A stretch of DNA of 64,000 bases from Verrucomicrobiia bacterium (GTDB lineage Bacteria; Verrucomicrobiota; Verrucomicrobiia; Limisphaerales; JADLHS01), in contig JAHCLO010000008.1 in the NCBI GenBank assembly GCA_026125285.1, positions 1 to 64,000 on the forward strand. Reading direction: 5' to 3'. Under the pieces are notes generated by a model that had not been told where the DNA came from, searched no databases, and worked only from the letters and a program-made list of their open reading frames with translations. Both the position numbers and the translations under genes were made by a program. Every line of letters starts with the position of its first letter. Position 1 is the first letter of the stretch. Positions 35,898-45,045 of this stretch are shown one piece after another.

Positions 35898-36587
35898 ATG
35901 AAAAACATGAATCGTCGTTTGTTTCTCGGTACGGCTGCGATCTCCGCTGCCACCTTTTCCCCGTTGTCGCATGCCGCCGAACCCGCCACCGGATCGGTCA
36001 AGATTCTTGGCCTGACCGGCAGCATGCGCAAGGGCAAGTCCACCTCCAAAGCCGTGGAATTGGCACTGGAATCTGCCCGATCCGTGAGTCCCACGATTAC
36101 CACGGAACTGATCGAGCTGTCCGGACTGAACCTGGACCCGTACATCGCTGTCGGCTCAAAGAGTTCCGATCGGGCGGATGATTTCCTTGCGCTGCGAGCG
36201 AAGCTGGAAGCCCCGAACGTCCATGGCATCCTGATCGGTTCGCCGGTTTACATGGGGATCGTGTCGTCGCCGCTCAAAAACCTGTTCGAGCGCATGGTCG
36301 CCTTTCGTCAAGGCGGCTTCCCCTTGCGCGACAAAGTGGGTGGTGCCATTGCGGTTGGCGCCGGGCGTAACACCGGGGTGGAACTGGTCCTGCAACAACT
36401 CATCATGTTCATGCTCTCGCAGGAAATGGTGCTGGTGGGCGATGGCAAACCGGGAAACCACTGGGGCGGCACCATTCAATCCCAAGGTGAAGAACTGTCG
36501 AAGGATGAAGGCAGCCTGAATACCGTGCGCGGCGTGGGCCGACGCGTCGCCGAAGTCGCGTTGCGCATGGCGGCGTCCGCGAAATAG
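35898..36587 (+). CDS. Exported NADPH-dependent FMN reductase-like flavoprotein
   Basis: 229 residues from ATG 35898; the ATG three codons on is an alternative, and the frame further upstream is not conserved. A Tat-like signal (N-R-R-L-F-L-G-T-A-A-I-S, cut near S-H-A-A about 26) precedes a flavodoxin-like fold. It starts I-L-G-L-T-G-S-M-R-K-G-K-S-T-S (phosphate loop for FMN), then I-L-I-G-S-P-V-Y-M-G, and E-R-M-V-A-F-R-Q-G. This is the NADPH-dependent FMN reductase/SsuE-like family. An exported member is unusual, since NADPH is cytoplasmic; a Tat route would carry it folded with FMN. Electron partner unknown. Confidence 0.85.
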   Translation: MKNMNRRLFLGTAAISAATFSPLSHAAEPATGSVKILGLTGSMRKGKSTSKAVELALESARSVSPTITTELIELSGLNLDPYIAVGSKSSDRADDFLALRAKLEAPNVHGILIGSPVYMGIVSSPLKNLFERMVAFRQGGFPLRDKVGGAIAVGAGRNTGVELVLQQLIMFMLSQEMVLVGDGKPGNHWGGTIQSQGEELSKDEGSLNTVRGVGRRVAEVALRMAASAK

Positions 36588-36713
36588 TCTTCACCAAAAC
36601 AACAAACCGCAGAGCTGCCGAGCCGTCGCGTCAGGGAATCCGCGATACGCTGCCTGAGAAATCCGCCTGCAAGCTCGGAGGCGCGCGGTGATTCAGCTCC
36701 GGCGAATCTTGCG

Positions 36714-37703
36714 CTACGCCACTTGATCCCGCTGTTCCTCGTCCGGGACTGCCATCCTGACCGGCGCCAGCGGCTCTTCCGGCGGGGGCTGAATTCTTAG
36801 CTCCGCTTCCTGGGTGCCGGTAACGCCCAGCCATTGCTCGCACGCGGTGACGAGATCCGAGTCAGTGGGATAAACGGTCGCCTTCTTGTTTTGCGAGGCC
36901 GCAGTGCGCCCTTCGCAGATGTCCTCATGCCGGAGAATGTTGGTGGCCCGCGGGCGGAGCAACCGGGCGCGACGATTGGCGAGCCAACGGATGATGATCA
37001 CGCCGTTCTCCGCCCGGGTGTGCGCACGCGGGACGTTTGGCCTGGCGGCCAATTCCACTGCCGCAACGTTGCGAAGGACTTGCCAGGGATCCCTTGCGCC
37101 GAACGCCGTTTGGAGTTCCGCATCGGCGAGCAACTCGAGGACTTGCTGGATCTCTGGCTTAAAATCCTTGGTCGCGAACCAAGCGAGGCCGTGACCGTGG
37201 GTGGAAAGATTGAGGGCGAGGGAGCGTCCGCTGAGCAACACTTCCTCCGCACTGACGGAGCGCTCCCCGGGCGGCAACGACTGAAGCTCGGCGGCATACA
37301 TGCCGACAATGGAGACAAAGCGCAGCCAGAGATCATTGAATTCACGGTTGGGCAGCACACCGGCTTCGTTGCAGGGCAGGCCGAACGCGCGGGCATAAAC
37401 ATTGCGCCGTTGAACCGTCGTCAGCCGGCTGGGATGACCTTTCCAGTAGCGGTAAAGCATCGCCCCGGCCCGTCCGTGGCCAATGGGCAAGCGTCCCTGA
37501 CCGAACATTGTCACCAATCGGTCCACCACGTCGAAGAGACGAGCTTCTTCCAACATGGCCGCGAAGTAAACAGTTTCGAGCGCATGGAGATTGGCGGAAA
37601 CGATCTCTCCGTTCAGCGCCTCATGCTGTCGCTCCGGATCCGCGCCCGCCGCAGACTTGTCACTGTCGCTCTCTGTCACCGAAGGCTTTTGTTCGCTTTC
37701 CAT
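36714..37703 (-). CDS. Protein of unknown function
   Basis: 329 residues, cytoplasmic by prediction (no signal or membrane segment). The N-terminal 35 residues are acidic and disordered; the middle (about 40-240) is strongly helical, with V-Y-F-A-A-M-L-E-E-A-R-L-F-D-V and R-R-N-V-Y-A-R-A-F-G-L-P segments; the end is basic, then Pro/Glu-rich. No domain is familiar to me. The gene stands alone between two convergent or unrelated genes. Confidence 0.75.
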   Translation of the reverse strand: MESEQKPSVTESDSDKSAAGADPERQHEALNGEIVSANLHALETVYFAAMLEEARLFDVVDRLVTMFGQGRLPIGHGRAGAMLYRYWKGHPSRLTTVQRRNVYARAFGLPCNEAGVLPNREFNDLWLRFVSIVGMYAAELQSLPPGERSVSAEEVLLSGRSLALNLSTHGHGLAWFATKDFKPEIQQVLELLADAELQTAFGARDPWQVLRNVAAVELAARPNVPRAHTRAENGVIIIRWLANRRARLLRPRATNILRHEDICEGRTAASQNKKATVYPTDSDLVTACEQWLGVTGTQEAELRIQPPPEEPLAPVRMAVPDEEQRDQVA

Positions 37704-37767
37704 ACGTGGGAGATTAGCAAATCATGTTCCCGGCGCAATTGCATTAGACGCCAGGTACTTACGGCAA

Positions 37768-40700
37768 TCACCCGCGCCGGAGCACAACCTCAATCCGCCC
37801 GATTTTTCCGTTACGAGCAAAGATTGCACGACTCGTTTCGACGTCGAGACGGTCGCTTGTACAACTCTGTTTTGAGCCGTCGGTCAAATGCACGGTCAAC
37901 AAATCGCGCCTACCTATTCGATAGATGACCGTTATTTGACAGTAGGTGAACGCCAGTGAATTGGCCGGCAACGACAGCCGACGCTCGATGCCGGCATGAT
38001 CGAACCAGCGAAACGCGCCGGGGACAGCAAGAAATTCTTTCCGTCGAAGCAAGCGCGGTCGGAATTGAATCTGTCCACCGATGACCGACACGCCGAGTTC
38101 GCCGAAGCGGCAGAGGATGTCTTCCTTCACCTGGCCGGTCAGACCGGGTTGTCGCGCGCCAGTGTGCGCGGGTGTGTGCGAATATGGGTCAGTCGGGAAC
38201 GCGCCGCATTCCGTCGGCGATTTACGGTCGCCGAGGCCGGCGCGAATGTCATGGTAGCAGGCAGCCAGTCCAGCGCGCACGGCGGCGGGCGCGCTGATTT
38301 CCTCCGCGCGGAGGAAATTCTCCTGCGCCGCCAGCAGGAGTTTCGAAACCATGTGCCAGTAAATGCAACCAAGCCCTTCGTAGCCGAAGAACGTGCCCGA
38401 TCGGCCAGTGAACGATTGGTGATCGAACAGGCGCTCAAAGATTTGCAGCACGCGGTCGGCGTCGCGTTTAACGAGTGGCGCATAACCGTGCGTGGCCAGT
38501 TCGTCGAGGATCTGGCGTACGTCGCGGGCGTTCTTGATGTCGCCGTTGAAATGCACACGGCCGGTCACGTCGCGTTCGATGAGCCGGCGGTTGCCGTGGG
38601 CCAGCAGTATGCACAGCAGCGGGGAGCGGTTGAGTTCCGCACGCGGCAGGTCGTTCTTCTCGACAAAGCGCGGCAGCCGGCGGTCCGGATAAAGCAGGTA
38701 ACTGTGCTGGTCCGCGCGATACATGGCGCTGCGGCGCAAGGCGCGCAGCACGGACAACGCCTCGTCCGGCGACAACAAGCCGGAACTGAGCACCGCCACT
38801 TGCCCTTCGAGCATGGCGTAAAGCCGACGGATGGAGACTCCATCGCGTCCTTCAAAGTCCAGCAGGTTGTAACTGTGATACAACCTGTCGCGACCACGAT
38901 TGCTGTGGATGGTGTGATCGGCGGCGGCGCGGGCGGCGCTAAAGAATTGAATCAACGCCTCATTTCCAATTCGACGCTGCCGGCCCGAAAAGCCTTTCGC
39001 GTAAATCTGTTCGCGATAGCGGCTGCCGGCCTCGCCTAATGTGTCCAGCAGGCGTTGGCGGTCACGGTCGCTGATGACTTTGGCAGTGAATTGCGGCTCG
39101 TTCCTCAGAACGCGCTTGACGGTCTGCAAATGTGCAGCAAGTTCCTCGGCGATTTCAAACTGCGCGTCGCCGAGGCTTTGGAACACTTCGAGGCAAAACG
39201 TCAGCATCCGGCGGAGGTAACAGAGTGTAACGACTGAAGCGCCGTTGCCGACGAGCGCGTTATTGGCGTCGTTCCACTCGGGGCGCTGCGTGTTCAGCCA
39301 GAGGCCGGCGCCGGGGACAAAGTTTGTCAGCTTCGCCAGTAACGAGACGAGGAGCTTCTCGGTGAGATTGACGAGCAGCACGTTGCTGGTTCTGTCCCAA
39401 GCCAGTTTACCGTCCGCGCCTACGGTTTTCACGCGCTGTTGAACCAGTTCCTCGCGCGCTTGATCAAACTCGACGGTGTCCTTGGGGTTCGCCAGCAAAT
39501 CGGCGTAAGCCTTGATGCGATAGGGCACGTTGGCGTAGGAGAAAATCCTGCGGCCGAGCAACGCACGCAACGTCTCGGGATCGTGGTGTTCGAGGGCTTC
39601 GAGCAGCTTGAGCAAATAGACGATTTGATGATCGCCCCAGTAGCCGATGAACGACCACGGATCGTGCGGGTCGGCGACTTCCCAATCAATGCCGTCGCGG
39701 GTGATGCGGTAGGGATTGTAACCGTCGGCGGTCGAGGCGTTGACGAAACGGCAGATCATGCCGGGCAGAAAGCCGGGAAACGAAATCGCCAGGGCCTCCC
39801 AGTTCTGAAAAATGTCGCGCCAGTTCCCCTCGTACCAGATCGCGCGGCGGCCATCGGGCTGGCGGGCGCGGAGGGAAAAGCGATTCCACGGGCGGCTGGG
39901 ATCGCCGTGCCGCCGGCTGAAGGTGAGCGGCAGGTATTCGCGACAGAGCCGTTCGAGTTGCGGATCACCTGTGGCGGTCGCGAGGGTCACGACGTGGGAA
40001 TAAGAGACGCCGGATTCACCCGGAGCGCGGACCGCTGAGTCCGCGAGTTCCGGGTTGATGCAACTCGCGGACTCAGCGATCCGCGCTCCGCGGGAAAGCT
40101 TTCGGAAGAAGGCAGCGTGGCGCGTGGCGACCGTTCGATTTGCGTGCGTGATGAACTGGCGCAAGTCGTGTGGGTCAAGTTTGTAACCATTGGTGAAAAC
40201 GCCGCCGCGCATGACGTTGAACAGCACGTTGCTTGCGTGGCGCGCGTCGCTGATGGGAGTTGAACTCTTTTGCAGACCATCGGCGCTGGCGATGATGCGG
40301 CGCAACTCGCGCGTGCCGCGGGCGACGTCCTCAAGGACGAGTTTGGTCAGGCGCGCCGGTGCGCGGAGCAAGTGACTGAGTTCGGCGACGTCGGATGGAC
40401 CACGGTTCACGTCGGCGACAATGCGCCACTCGATGCTCTGTCCGGCGCGCAGATTAAATTCGGATTGGATGAAGTAAGCGCCGCGTTCGGCGCGGATGTC
40501 GGTTTCCGTGGTGAGTGGCTGGCCATCGCGAAAGCAGTCGAGTTGTCGTGCGCACAAGAGCGTCGCGTGCCGTCGCAGGCCGGTGGACCAGACCGTGGTG
40601 GCGCGGAGTGCTTCGGCGGGCTCGGGGCGGTCAATCGGAATTGAACTCAGCGTGAACAGGCCCAGTCCGTTGGCGGGGAGCAGTTCGCTCTTCTTGTATG

Positions 40701-41325
40701 CGTCAACGAGAGTACTCTTCTCGAGTTGGAACTGACTCGCGATGCCATAGGGCAGCAAGTTTTGGATTCCGTCAAGTAGCGAGATTTTGACCGTGCGGCG
40801 CGTCTGGTTGGCGAGCGACGCCGTGCGGACAAAGCCAAAGCGCTCGCTGCTGCTCCAGCCATAACGAAACGTCAAGCCGAGGTCGTGGTTGATTTCCTCG
40901 AAGTAAATCTGGTTCCCGATCAGGCTTTTGTAGAGGTTGCGGCGCACACGATAAAGGCCGCGGAATCGTTCGGAAAACGGTTCCCACAAATGCGTGTGTG
41001 TGCCTCGACGAACGCGCAGTAGGGTCTTGCTGCCGGTGATTTCGGCGGAGTCATGGATCTTGTCGTCGGTGTAGTAGGGGAACAGCGCGAGATCGGGATC
41101 ACGCCGGCCAGCGGTGAGTGCGCCGGTGCTGGAGAGAAACATCCAGTGGTCGGCATCGCTTACGAGCGTCAGAAAGAAAGGGCGCAACCGATCATGGTTG
41201 GCGATGCGATAGAACTCCTCGCCTTCGAGCGAAACCAGTTGGCCGTGGACGGGCGCGGTGGAATGATGCAACCGTCGGCGACCAGCAAAGATGCGGGCAT
41301 TCATGTCCGGCGCAGATTCAACCAC
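37768..41325 (-). CDS. Very large glycoside phosphorylase-like protein
   Basis: 1185 residues. Fold and motifs suggest an (alpha/alpha)6-barrel enzyme of the glycoside-phosphorylase clan (GH94/GH149/GH161-like). There is an N-terminal beta-sandwich (to about 300), then a barrel with W-Y-E-G-N-W-R-D-I-F-Q-N-W, the acid-rich stretch W-E-V-A-D-P-H-D-P-W-S-F-I-G-Y-W-G-D-H and F-F-G-Y-E-G-L-G-C-I-Y-W-H. Such enzymes cut beta-glucans with phosphate to give glucose-1-phosphate inside the cell; no signal peptide is seen, which fits. The nearby sugar porter and GH16 enzyme support a beta-1,3-glucan substrate, but the family assignment and substrate are inference. Residues near 412-437 come from an in-frame palindrome (40021-40090). 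Confidence 0.7.
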   Translation of the reverse strand: MVESAPDMNARIFAGRRRLHHSTAPVHGQLVSLEGEEFYRIANHDRLRPFFLTLVSDADHWMFLSSTGALTAGRRDPDLALFPYYTDDKIHDSAEITGSKTLLRVRRGTHTHLWEPFSERFRGLYRVRRNLYKSLIGNQIYFEEINHDLGLTFRYGWSSSERFGFVRTASLANQTRRTVKISLLDGIQNLLPYGIASQFQLEKSTLVDAYKKSELLPANGLGLFTLSSIPIDRPEPAEALRATTVWSTGLRRHATLLCARQLDCFRDGQPLTTETDIRAERGAYFIQSEFNLRAGQSIEWRIVADVNRGPSDVAELSHLLRAPARLTKLVLEDVARGTRELRRIIASADGLQKSSTPISDARHASNVLFNVMRGGVFTNGYKLDPHDLRQFITHANRTVATRHAAFFRKLSRGARIAESASCINPELADSAVRAPGESGVSYSHVVTLATATGDPQLERLCREYLPLTFSRRHGDPSRPWNRFSLRARQPDGRRAIWYEGNWRDIFQNWEALAISFPGFLPGMICRFVNASTADGYNPYRITRDGIDWEVADPHDPWSFIGYWGDHQIVYLLKLLEALEHHDPETLRALLGRRIFSYANVPYRIKAYADLLANPKDTVEFDQAREELVQQRVKTVGADGKLAWDRTSNVLLVNLTEKLLVSLLAKLTNFVPGAGLWLNTQRPEWNDANNALVGNGASVVTLCYLRRMLTFCLEVFQSLGDAQFEIAEELAAHLQTVKRVLRNEPQFTAKVISDRDRQRLLDTLGEAGSRYREQIYAKGFSGRQRRIGNEALIQFFSAARAAADHTIHSNRGRDRLYHSYNLLDFEGRDGVSIRRLYAMLEGQVAVLSSGLLSPDEALSVLRALRRSAMYRADQHSYLLYPDRRLPRFVEKNDLPRAELNRSPLLCILLAHGNRRLIERDVTGRVHFNGDIKNARDVRQILDELATHGYAPLVKRDADRVLQIFERLFDHQSFTGRSGTFFGYEGLGCIYWHMVSKLLLAAQENFLRAEEISAPAAVRAGLAACYHDIRAGLGDRKSPTECGAFPTDPYSHTPAHTGARQPGLTGQVKEDILCRFGELGVSVIGGQIQFRPRLLRRKEFLAVPGAFRWFDHAGIERRLSLPANSLAFTYCQITVIYRIGRRDLLTVHLTDGSKQSCTSDRLDVETSRAIFARNGKIGRIEVVLRRG
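40021..40090. repeat. Palindromic repeat inside the phosphorylase gene
   Basis: Arms 40021-40049 and 40062-40090 are reverse complements over 28 of 29 bases, loop 12 bases. Each arm is itself palindromic (CGCGGAC ... GTCCGCG). It lies inside the coding sequence and keeps the frame, adding about 23-30 residues. The same core (CGCGGACA ... TGTCCGCG) is in the element at 43042-43108. Confidence 0.9.
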
Positions 41326-41463
41326 GAGTTAGCACAGCGCGGCAAAAACATAAGTGCTGTGGAGTGCATCGTCTTGTTCGCGCGGTAAGCAGGTGACGTG
41401 TCGCCGTCGAGCGCATAGGGCGCTACCGGATGTGCTGCGTCAACGGGGCGTTGAACGCTGCCC

Positions 41464-41489
41464 GGCTTTGGCGACCAGTCGCCAAAGCC
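41464..41489. repeat. Perfect 12-bp hairpin
   Basis: GGCTTTGGCGAC - CA - GTCGCCAAAGCC. It lies in the gap after the GH2-like gene's stop and before the phosphorylase start, both minus-strand. No T-run follows on either strand. It may be a repeat or a processing/stability hairpin. Confidence 0.6.
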
Positions 41490-41602
41490 AGCGAAGCGGT
41501 GAGCAGCCACCGCACTCCACATCGTTGTCGTTCCCGGGTGAAACTGCATGGATTCGTGCCAATCTGAGGGCGGCTGCGATTCCTTGACATCCCATCTATC
41601 GT

Positions 41603-42997
41603 TCACGGGTTGCCGATGGGCGCGGGGGGCTGGATGGTCGGGGCAGTGCGTTCGACGTAGAACGGGATGTTCGCGTGCGCGGCACCACCTTTGCCATCAA
41701 ACGCATAGGCGAAGAGACGATACGCCCCAGGTTCAGTTGGCGTCCGCAGGGTGATTTCGCTGGCATGTGGATTCGTGATGTTGCTCTGGAACTCGCGCGG
41801 CTTTTCCTCGAAGTCACCGCCGGTGGAGGTGGCCTTGCTTTCCTCCATCAACACCCATTTGTAGGTGAGCGGATCGTCATCGTGGTCGCGAGCAATCAAA
41901 GTGGCAGAATAGGTTTCGCCGGGTTGCAGGCGGATGTTCTGCGTCGCGGCGCGGGAATCGAGCGTAAGGCTCTCGATGTGTGGACTGCGGTTGGCCGGCC
42001 AAGTGTCGTTCCACAGGTAGTGCATCACGTCCACCGCCGCAGTCTTCTCGCCGGACTCAAGGAAAACACCATACCAAGTGGGCGTGCGCTCCTGCTTCTG
42101 TTCCCAGAGAAAAACGTAAGAGCCGAGGCATTGTGTCTTGTCCGTGGCGATGACAGTTTCAAACCGTTTCTGGTAGAGGTTTGCCTTCGTCGTGCTGTCG
42201 TTTTCGATGGGGGCGCCCCACGCGGTCTTAGGCACTTCCCAATGGCCGGTCGCGCCCCACTCGGTGACGATGTATGGACCGGTCCAACCGCTGTCGCGCA
42301 GGCGGCGCGGCAGGTTGATGATGTCGGCATACATCTGGATGCCAATCAAATCGAGCGCGGGGGCGCGGGCTTTGATTTCGCGGACCAATTCCGGGCTGAT
42401 GCCAGCCAAGGCGGTCATCGTGGGATGGTTCGGGTCCACTTCGCGAATCATTTTGGCAATGTCGTTGACGGCGTCCCAGACCTTGGGATTGGTGGCGTGC
42501 AGGTTCAGTTCGTTGCCGATGATCCAAATTAGCAGCGCGGGGTGGTCTTTGAGCGCGAGGACCTCAGCGCGGATGTTCTCCAACTGGCGCGCGACGGCAG
42601 CGGCATCGCTGTAATCGAAGCCATGGCGCTCACGGGCGACCTCAATACCCATCGCCACGGTGAGGCCATGCTTGTGAGCGCGATCGAGGATTTGGCGGCC
42701 AGGGACGCGGCCGTTCTCGGTGCGCCAAGTGCGGAAGGAATTTCCGCCCTGCGCGGCGAGTGAGGCGATGTCGCCAAATTCGAGTCCCGCGCCCTTGATG
42801 TAATACGGTTCGCCCGCGCGGTAGAGCCGCCACGCGCCGTCCACCTGGCGGACTTCGACTTTGGCCGGGCCGGTGACCGGGGTGTTGGCGCAGGAGGTGG
42901 CGAAGACAAGGGTAACGATCAACGCGGGGATCATTCCTGCCTTGGACAATCCAAGGGCGATGGCGTGGCGGCGTTGTAGCGCAGACTTCCAATCCAT
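41603..42997 (-). CDS. GH2-type TIM-barrel glycosidase-like lipoprotein
   Basis: About 464 residues from the ATG at 42997; the ATG at 42934 is an alternative, and the longer frame from 43255 is built from repeats. A hydrophobic stretch ending A-T-S-C-A-N looks like a lipoprotein signal (lipobox C). A GH2/GH-A clan TIM barrel follows, with the acid/base W-I-I-G-N-E-L-N-L and the nucleophile Y-I-V-T-E-W-G-A-T-G. The C-terminal ~110 residues form an Ig/Invasin-like beta-sandwich (D-H-D-D-D-P-L-T-Y-K-W). Likely a cell-surface or periplasmic beta-glycosidase or transglycosidase acting on the same glucan; activity not established. Confidence 0.8.
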   Translation of the reverse strand: MDWKSALQRRHAIALGLSKAGMIPALIVTLVFATSCANTPVTGPAKVEVRQVDGAWRLYRAGEPYYIKGAGLEFGDIASLAAQGGNSFRTWRTENGRVPGRQILDRAHKHGLTVAMGIEVARERHGFDYSDAAAVARQLENIRAEVLALKDHPALLIWIIGNELNLHATNPKVWDAVNDIAKMIREVDPNHPTMTALAGISPELVREIKARAPALDLIGIQMYADIINLPRRLRDSGWTGPYIVTEWGATGHWEVPKTAWGAPIENDSTTKANLYQKRFETVIATDKTQCLGSYVFLWEQKQERTPTWYGVFLESGEKTAAVDVMHYLWNDTWPANRSPHIESLTLDSRAATQNIRLQPGETYSATLIARDHDDDPLTYKWVLMEESKATSTGGDFEEKPREFQSNITNPHASEITLRTPTEPGAYRLFAYAFDGKGGAAHANIPFYVERTAPTIQPPAPIGNP

Positions 42998-43041
42998 CAG
43001 TATCTGGGGAATTCGTCGCAAGCCGCGACGATCTTCCCGCA

Positions 43042-43108
43042 GCGCGGACAGCCTTGTCCGCGAGGCGGAACTGGTCGCACTGGAACACGCGGACAAGGCT
43101 GTCCGCGC
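43042..43108. repeat. Palindromic repeat upstream of the GH2-like gene
   Basis: Arms 43042-43062 and 43088-43108 are exact reverse complements (21 bases). Each arm is internally palindromic (CGCGGACA-GCCT-TGTCCGCG), so cruciform structures are possible. It shares this core with 40021-40090. The minus-strand frame reads through it, which makes the start of the GH2-like gene hard to place. Confidence 0.85.
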
Positions 43109-43201
43109 CCCTTGGGCTGCGGTTGCGCTGCGCTGCGTTATGACGGTACTCAATCCTTTCACAAACGATGGAGTGTCAATCATCCGGGTTGTGGAGAGTT
43201 G

Positions 43202-43219
43202 AGCCGACTGACGTCGGCT
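43202..43219. repeat. TGAC-loop hairpin
   Basis: AGCCGAC-TGAC-GTCGGCT, a perfect 7-bp stem, between the sugar porter gene and the GH2-like gene (both minus-strand). One of four hairpins in the window with this loop. Confidence 0.6.
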
Positions 43220-43258
43220 TTTCCGAACCTTCGGTTTTCCAAGAATCGGTTGCATGGC

Positions 43259-44845
43259 TCAGGAAGGTCTTGCGGTTCGTGTCGAAGCGCCGACGAGTTC
43301 GACGGCGAGTTGCTCAAGCGAGCGGCCTTTGGTTTCCGGCAGCAAGGCGAGCACAAAGAAAAACCCGATGGCCGCGAAGCCGCCGTAGATCAGGAAGGTG
43401 GCGGCGCTGCCCCAGTTCGCCAGTTCCCACGGAAAGACCAGTTGCACCAGGAAACTCACGGCTGAATTCACGAAGCCAACAAACGAAATCGCCAGGCCCC
43501 GTACGCGGTTCGGAAATAACTCCGAGAACAAAACCCACATTACCGGGCCGACCGACGCGGCGAAGGACGCTACGAAACCGAGGATGCCAAACAAAATGAG
43601 CGTGGCATTGGCCCGGATGGCCAGGGCGATGAGGGCCGATTCAAATTGCTGTGCCGGTTCCGCACCCAAGGTCTCCCGGAGAGCGCGCTTGAAAGCCACG
43701 TCGCTGTCATAGGTTTTTTCCAGCATCGGTTCGAGACGCGCGGCCTCAATCGCTTCCGGCAGTTTGGCCATGGACGCCGGGGTAAGTTGGTAAGTGGCCG
43801 ACGCGAAGCTGCCACCCAGCACCAGCATGGAAATCGTAATACCAGCCAGACCGAAGGCGAGCAGGGGCTTGCGCCCCAGTCGGTCCACCAGGCTGATGGC
43901 CACGATGGTAAAGACGAGATTGATCAGTCCGACGAGAACCGCCTGCGAGAACGCAGCGTCCGTGCCAATGCCGGATTGTTCGAAGATCATCGGCGCGTAG
44001 AAGAATACGGCGTTGATGCCGGTGATCTGCTGGATGACAGCGATGACCAGCCCGATGACCAACACCTTGCGCAGGGCCGGCAGGAATAATTCAGTAAGCG
44101 GCGTGCGTTCGCGTCCGGCTTCAGCGGCGAGGCTGGCTTGGACTGTCTCAATCTGCTTCTGCGCCTCGGTTTCCCCATTGGTGCGGGTCATCACCTCCAG
44201 TGCCTCTGACTGGCGATTGCGCATGATCAGCCAGCGCGGGCTTTCCGGCACAATCAACAGACTGAAGAAATAGAACACCGCCGGCAGCGTCTCCAAACCC
44301 AGCATCCAGCGCCAATTGTGCGGGCCGAACTGCAATGTCTGTGCCCAGCCCGCGTCGGATTTGCCGAGTTTCAAGATCAGGTAGTTCGAGAAGAACGCCG
44401 CAGAAATGCCGATCACGATGTTCAACTGGTTGAAAGACACCATCTGTCCGCGCTGCCGGGCTGGGGCCATTTCCGCGATATACATCGGCGCCACGATCAA
44501 TGACGCGCCCACGCCGAAACCGCCAATCATCCGGGCAATCACCAACAGCGAATACGTCGGTGCCACAGCGGACAGGATGGCCGAAATGGTGTAAACGACG
44601 GCGGCCAGCATCAGGACTTTCTTGCGTCCGATGGCATCGCTCAACGGGCCGGAAATCACCATTCCCAGCGTGGCAGTGAGCGTGAGACAACTCACTGCCC
44701 AGCCGAGCTGGAGTTTGGTGAGGCCGAATTCCGGTTCGATGAATCCGACGACGCCCGAAATGACCGAAGCGTCAAAGCCCATCAAAAACCCGCCAAAGGC
44801 GACGATCAGGGCGATACGAATGGTATAGCGTAGTTGGGGGTTCAT
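43259..44845 (-). CDS. MFS sugar porter
   Basis: 528 residues with 12 predicted membrane segments. Sugar-porter signatures are all present: G-F-D-A-S-V-I-S-G in helix 1, D-A-I-G-R-K-K between helices 2 and 3, P-E-S-P-R-W-L after helix 6, Q-Q-I-T-G-I-N-A-V in helix 7, D-R-L-G-R-K-P, and P-E-T-K-G-R-S-L-E at the end. An insert of about 50 residues after helix 9 is larger than usual. It probably brings glucose or glucan oligosaccharides into the cell for the phosphorylase that follows. It is transcribed away from the divergent glucan-binding gene at 45046. Confidence 0.93.
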   Translation of the reverse strand: MNPQLRYTIRIALIVAFGGFLMGFDASVISGVVGFIEPEFGLTKLQLGWAVSCLTLTATLGMVISGPLSDAIGRKKVLMLAAVVYTISAILSAVAPTYSLLVIARMIGGFGVGASLIVAPMYIAEMAPARQRGQMVSFNQLNIVIGISAAFFSNYLILKLGKSDAGWAQTLQFGPHNWRWMLGLETLPAVFYFFSLLIVPESPRWLIMRNRQSEALEVMTRTNGETEAQKQIETVQASLAAEAGRERTPLTELFLPALRKVLVIGLVIAVIQQITGINAVFFYAPMIFEQSGIGTDAAFSQAVLVGLINLVFTIVAISLVDRLGRKPLLAFGLAGITISMLVLGGSFASATYQLTPASMAKLPEAIEAARLEPMLEKTYDSDVAFKRALRETLGAEPAQQFESALIALAIRANATLILFGILGFVASFAASVGPVMWVLFSELFPNRVRGLAISFVGFVNSAVSFLVQLVFPWELANWGSAATFLIYGGFAAIGFFFVLALLPETKGRSLEQLAVELVGASTRTARPS

Positions 44846-44933
44846 GGCGGTTGCTTTGCGTTGGAGGTTGGCGATTCAGAAGTTGGTTGCACAGGAACTG
44901 AGCACCTGACGGTCTTGCCGGTTTTCTGTCCAG

Positions 44934-44976
44934 ATGTAAAATACAAGTTGACTCATCCGCTATGATGTAATATAAA
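44934..44976 (+). promoter_or_regulatory. Sigma-70-type promoter with flanking direct repeat
   Basis: TTGACT (44948-44953), 17-base spacer, TATAAA (44971-44976), in an AT-rich patch 70 bases before the ATG at 45046. ATGTAA boxes at 44934 and 44965 are 31 bases (three helical turns) apart and bracket the -35, as activator sites can do. The 8-mer TGTAATAT (44966-44973) recurs inverted at 53089-53096 near the promoter of the related gene at 53167. Confidence 0.55.
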
Positions 44977-45045
44977 CAACTACAACCAATGTCAACGTTT
45001 ATTGCGGATCAGGTAATAGATCACGAGAAGCTTATAGACCCAATT

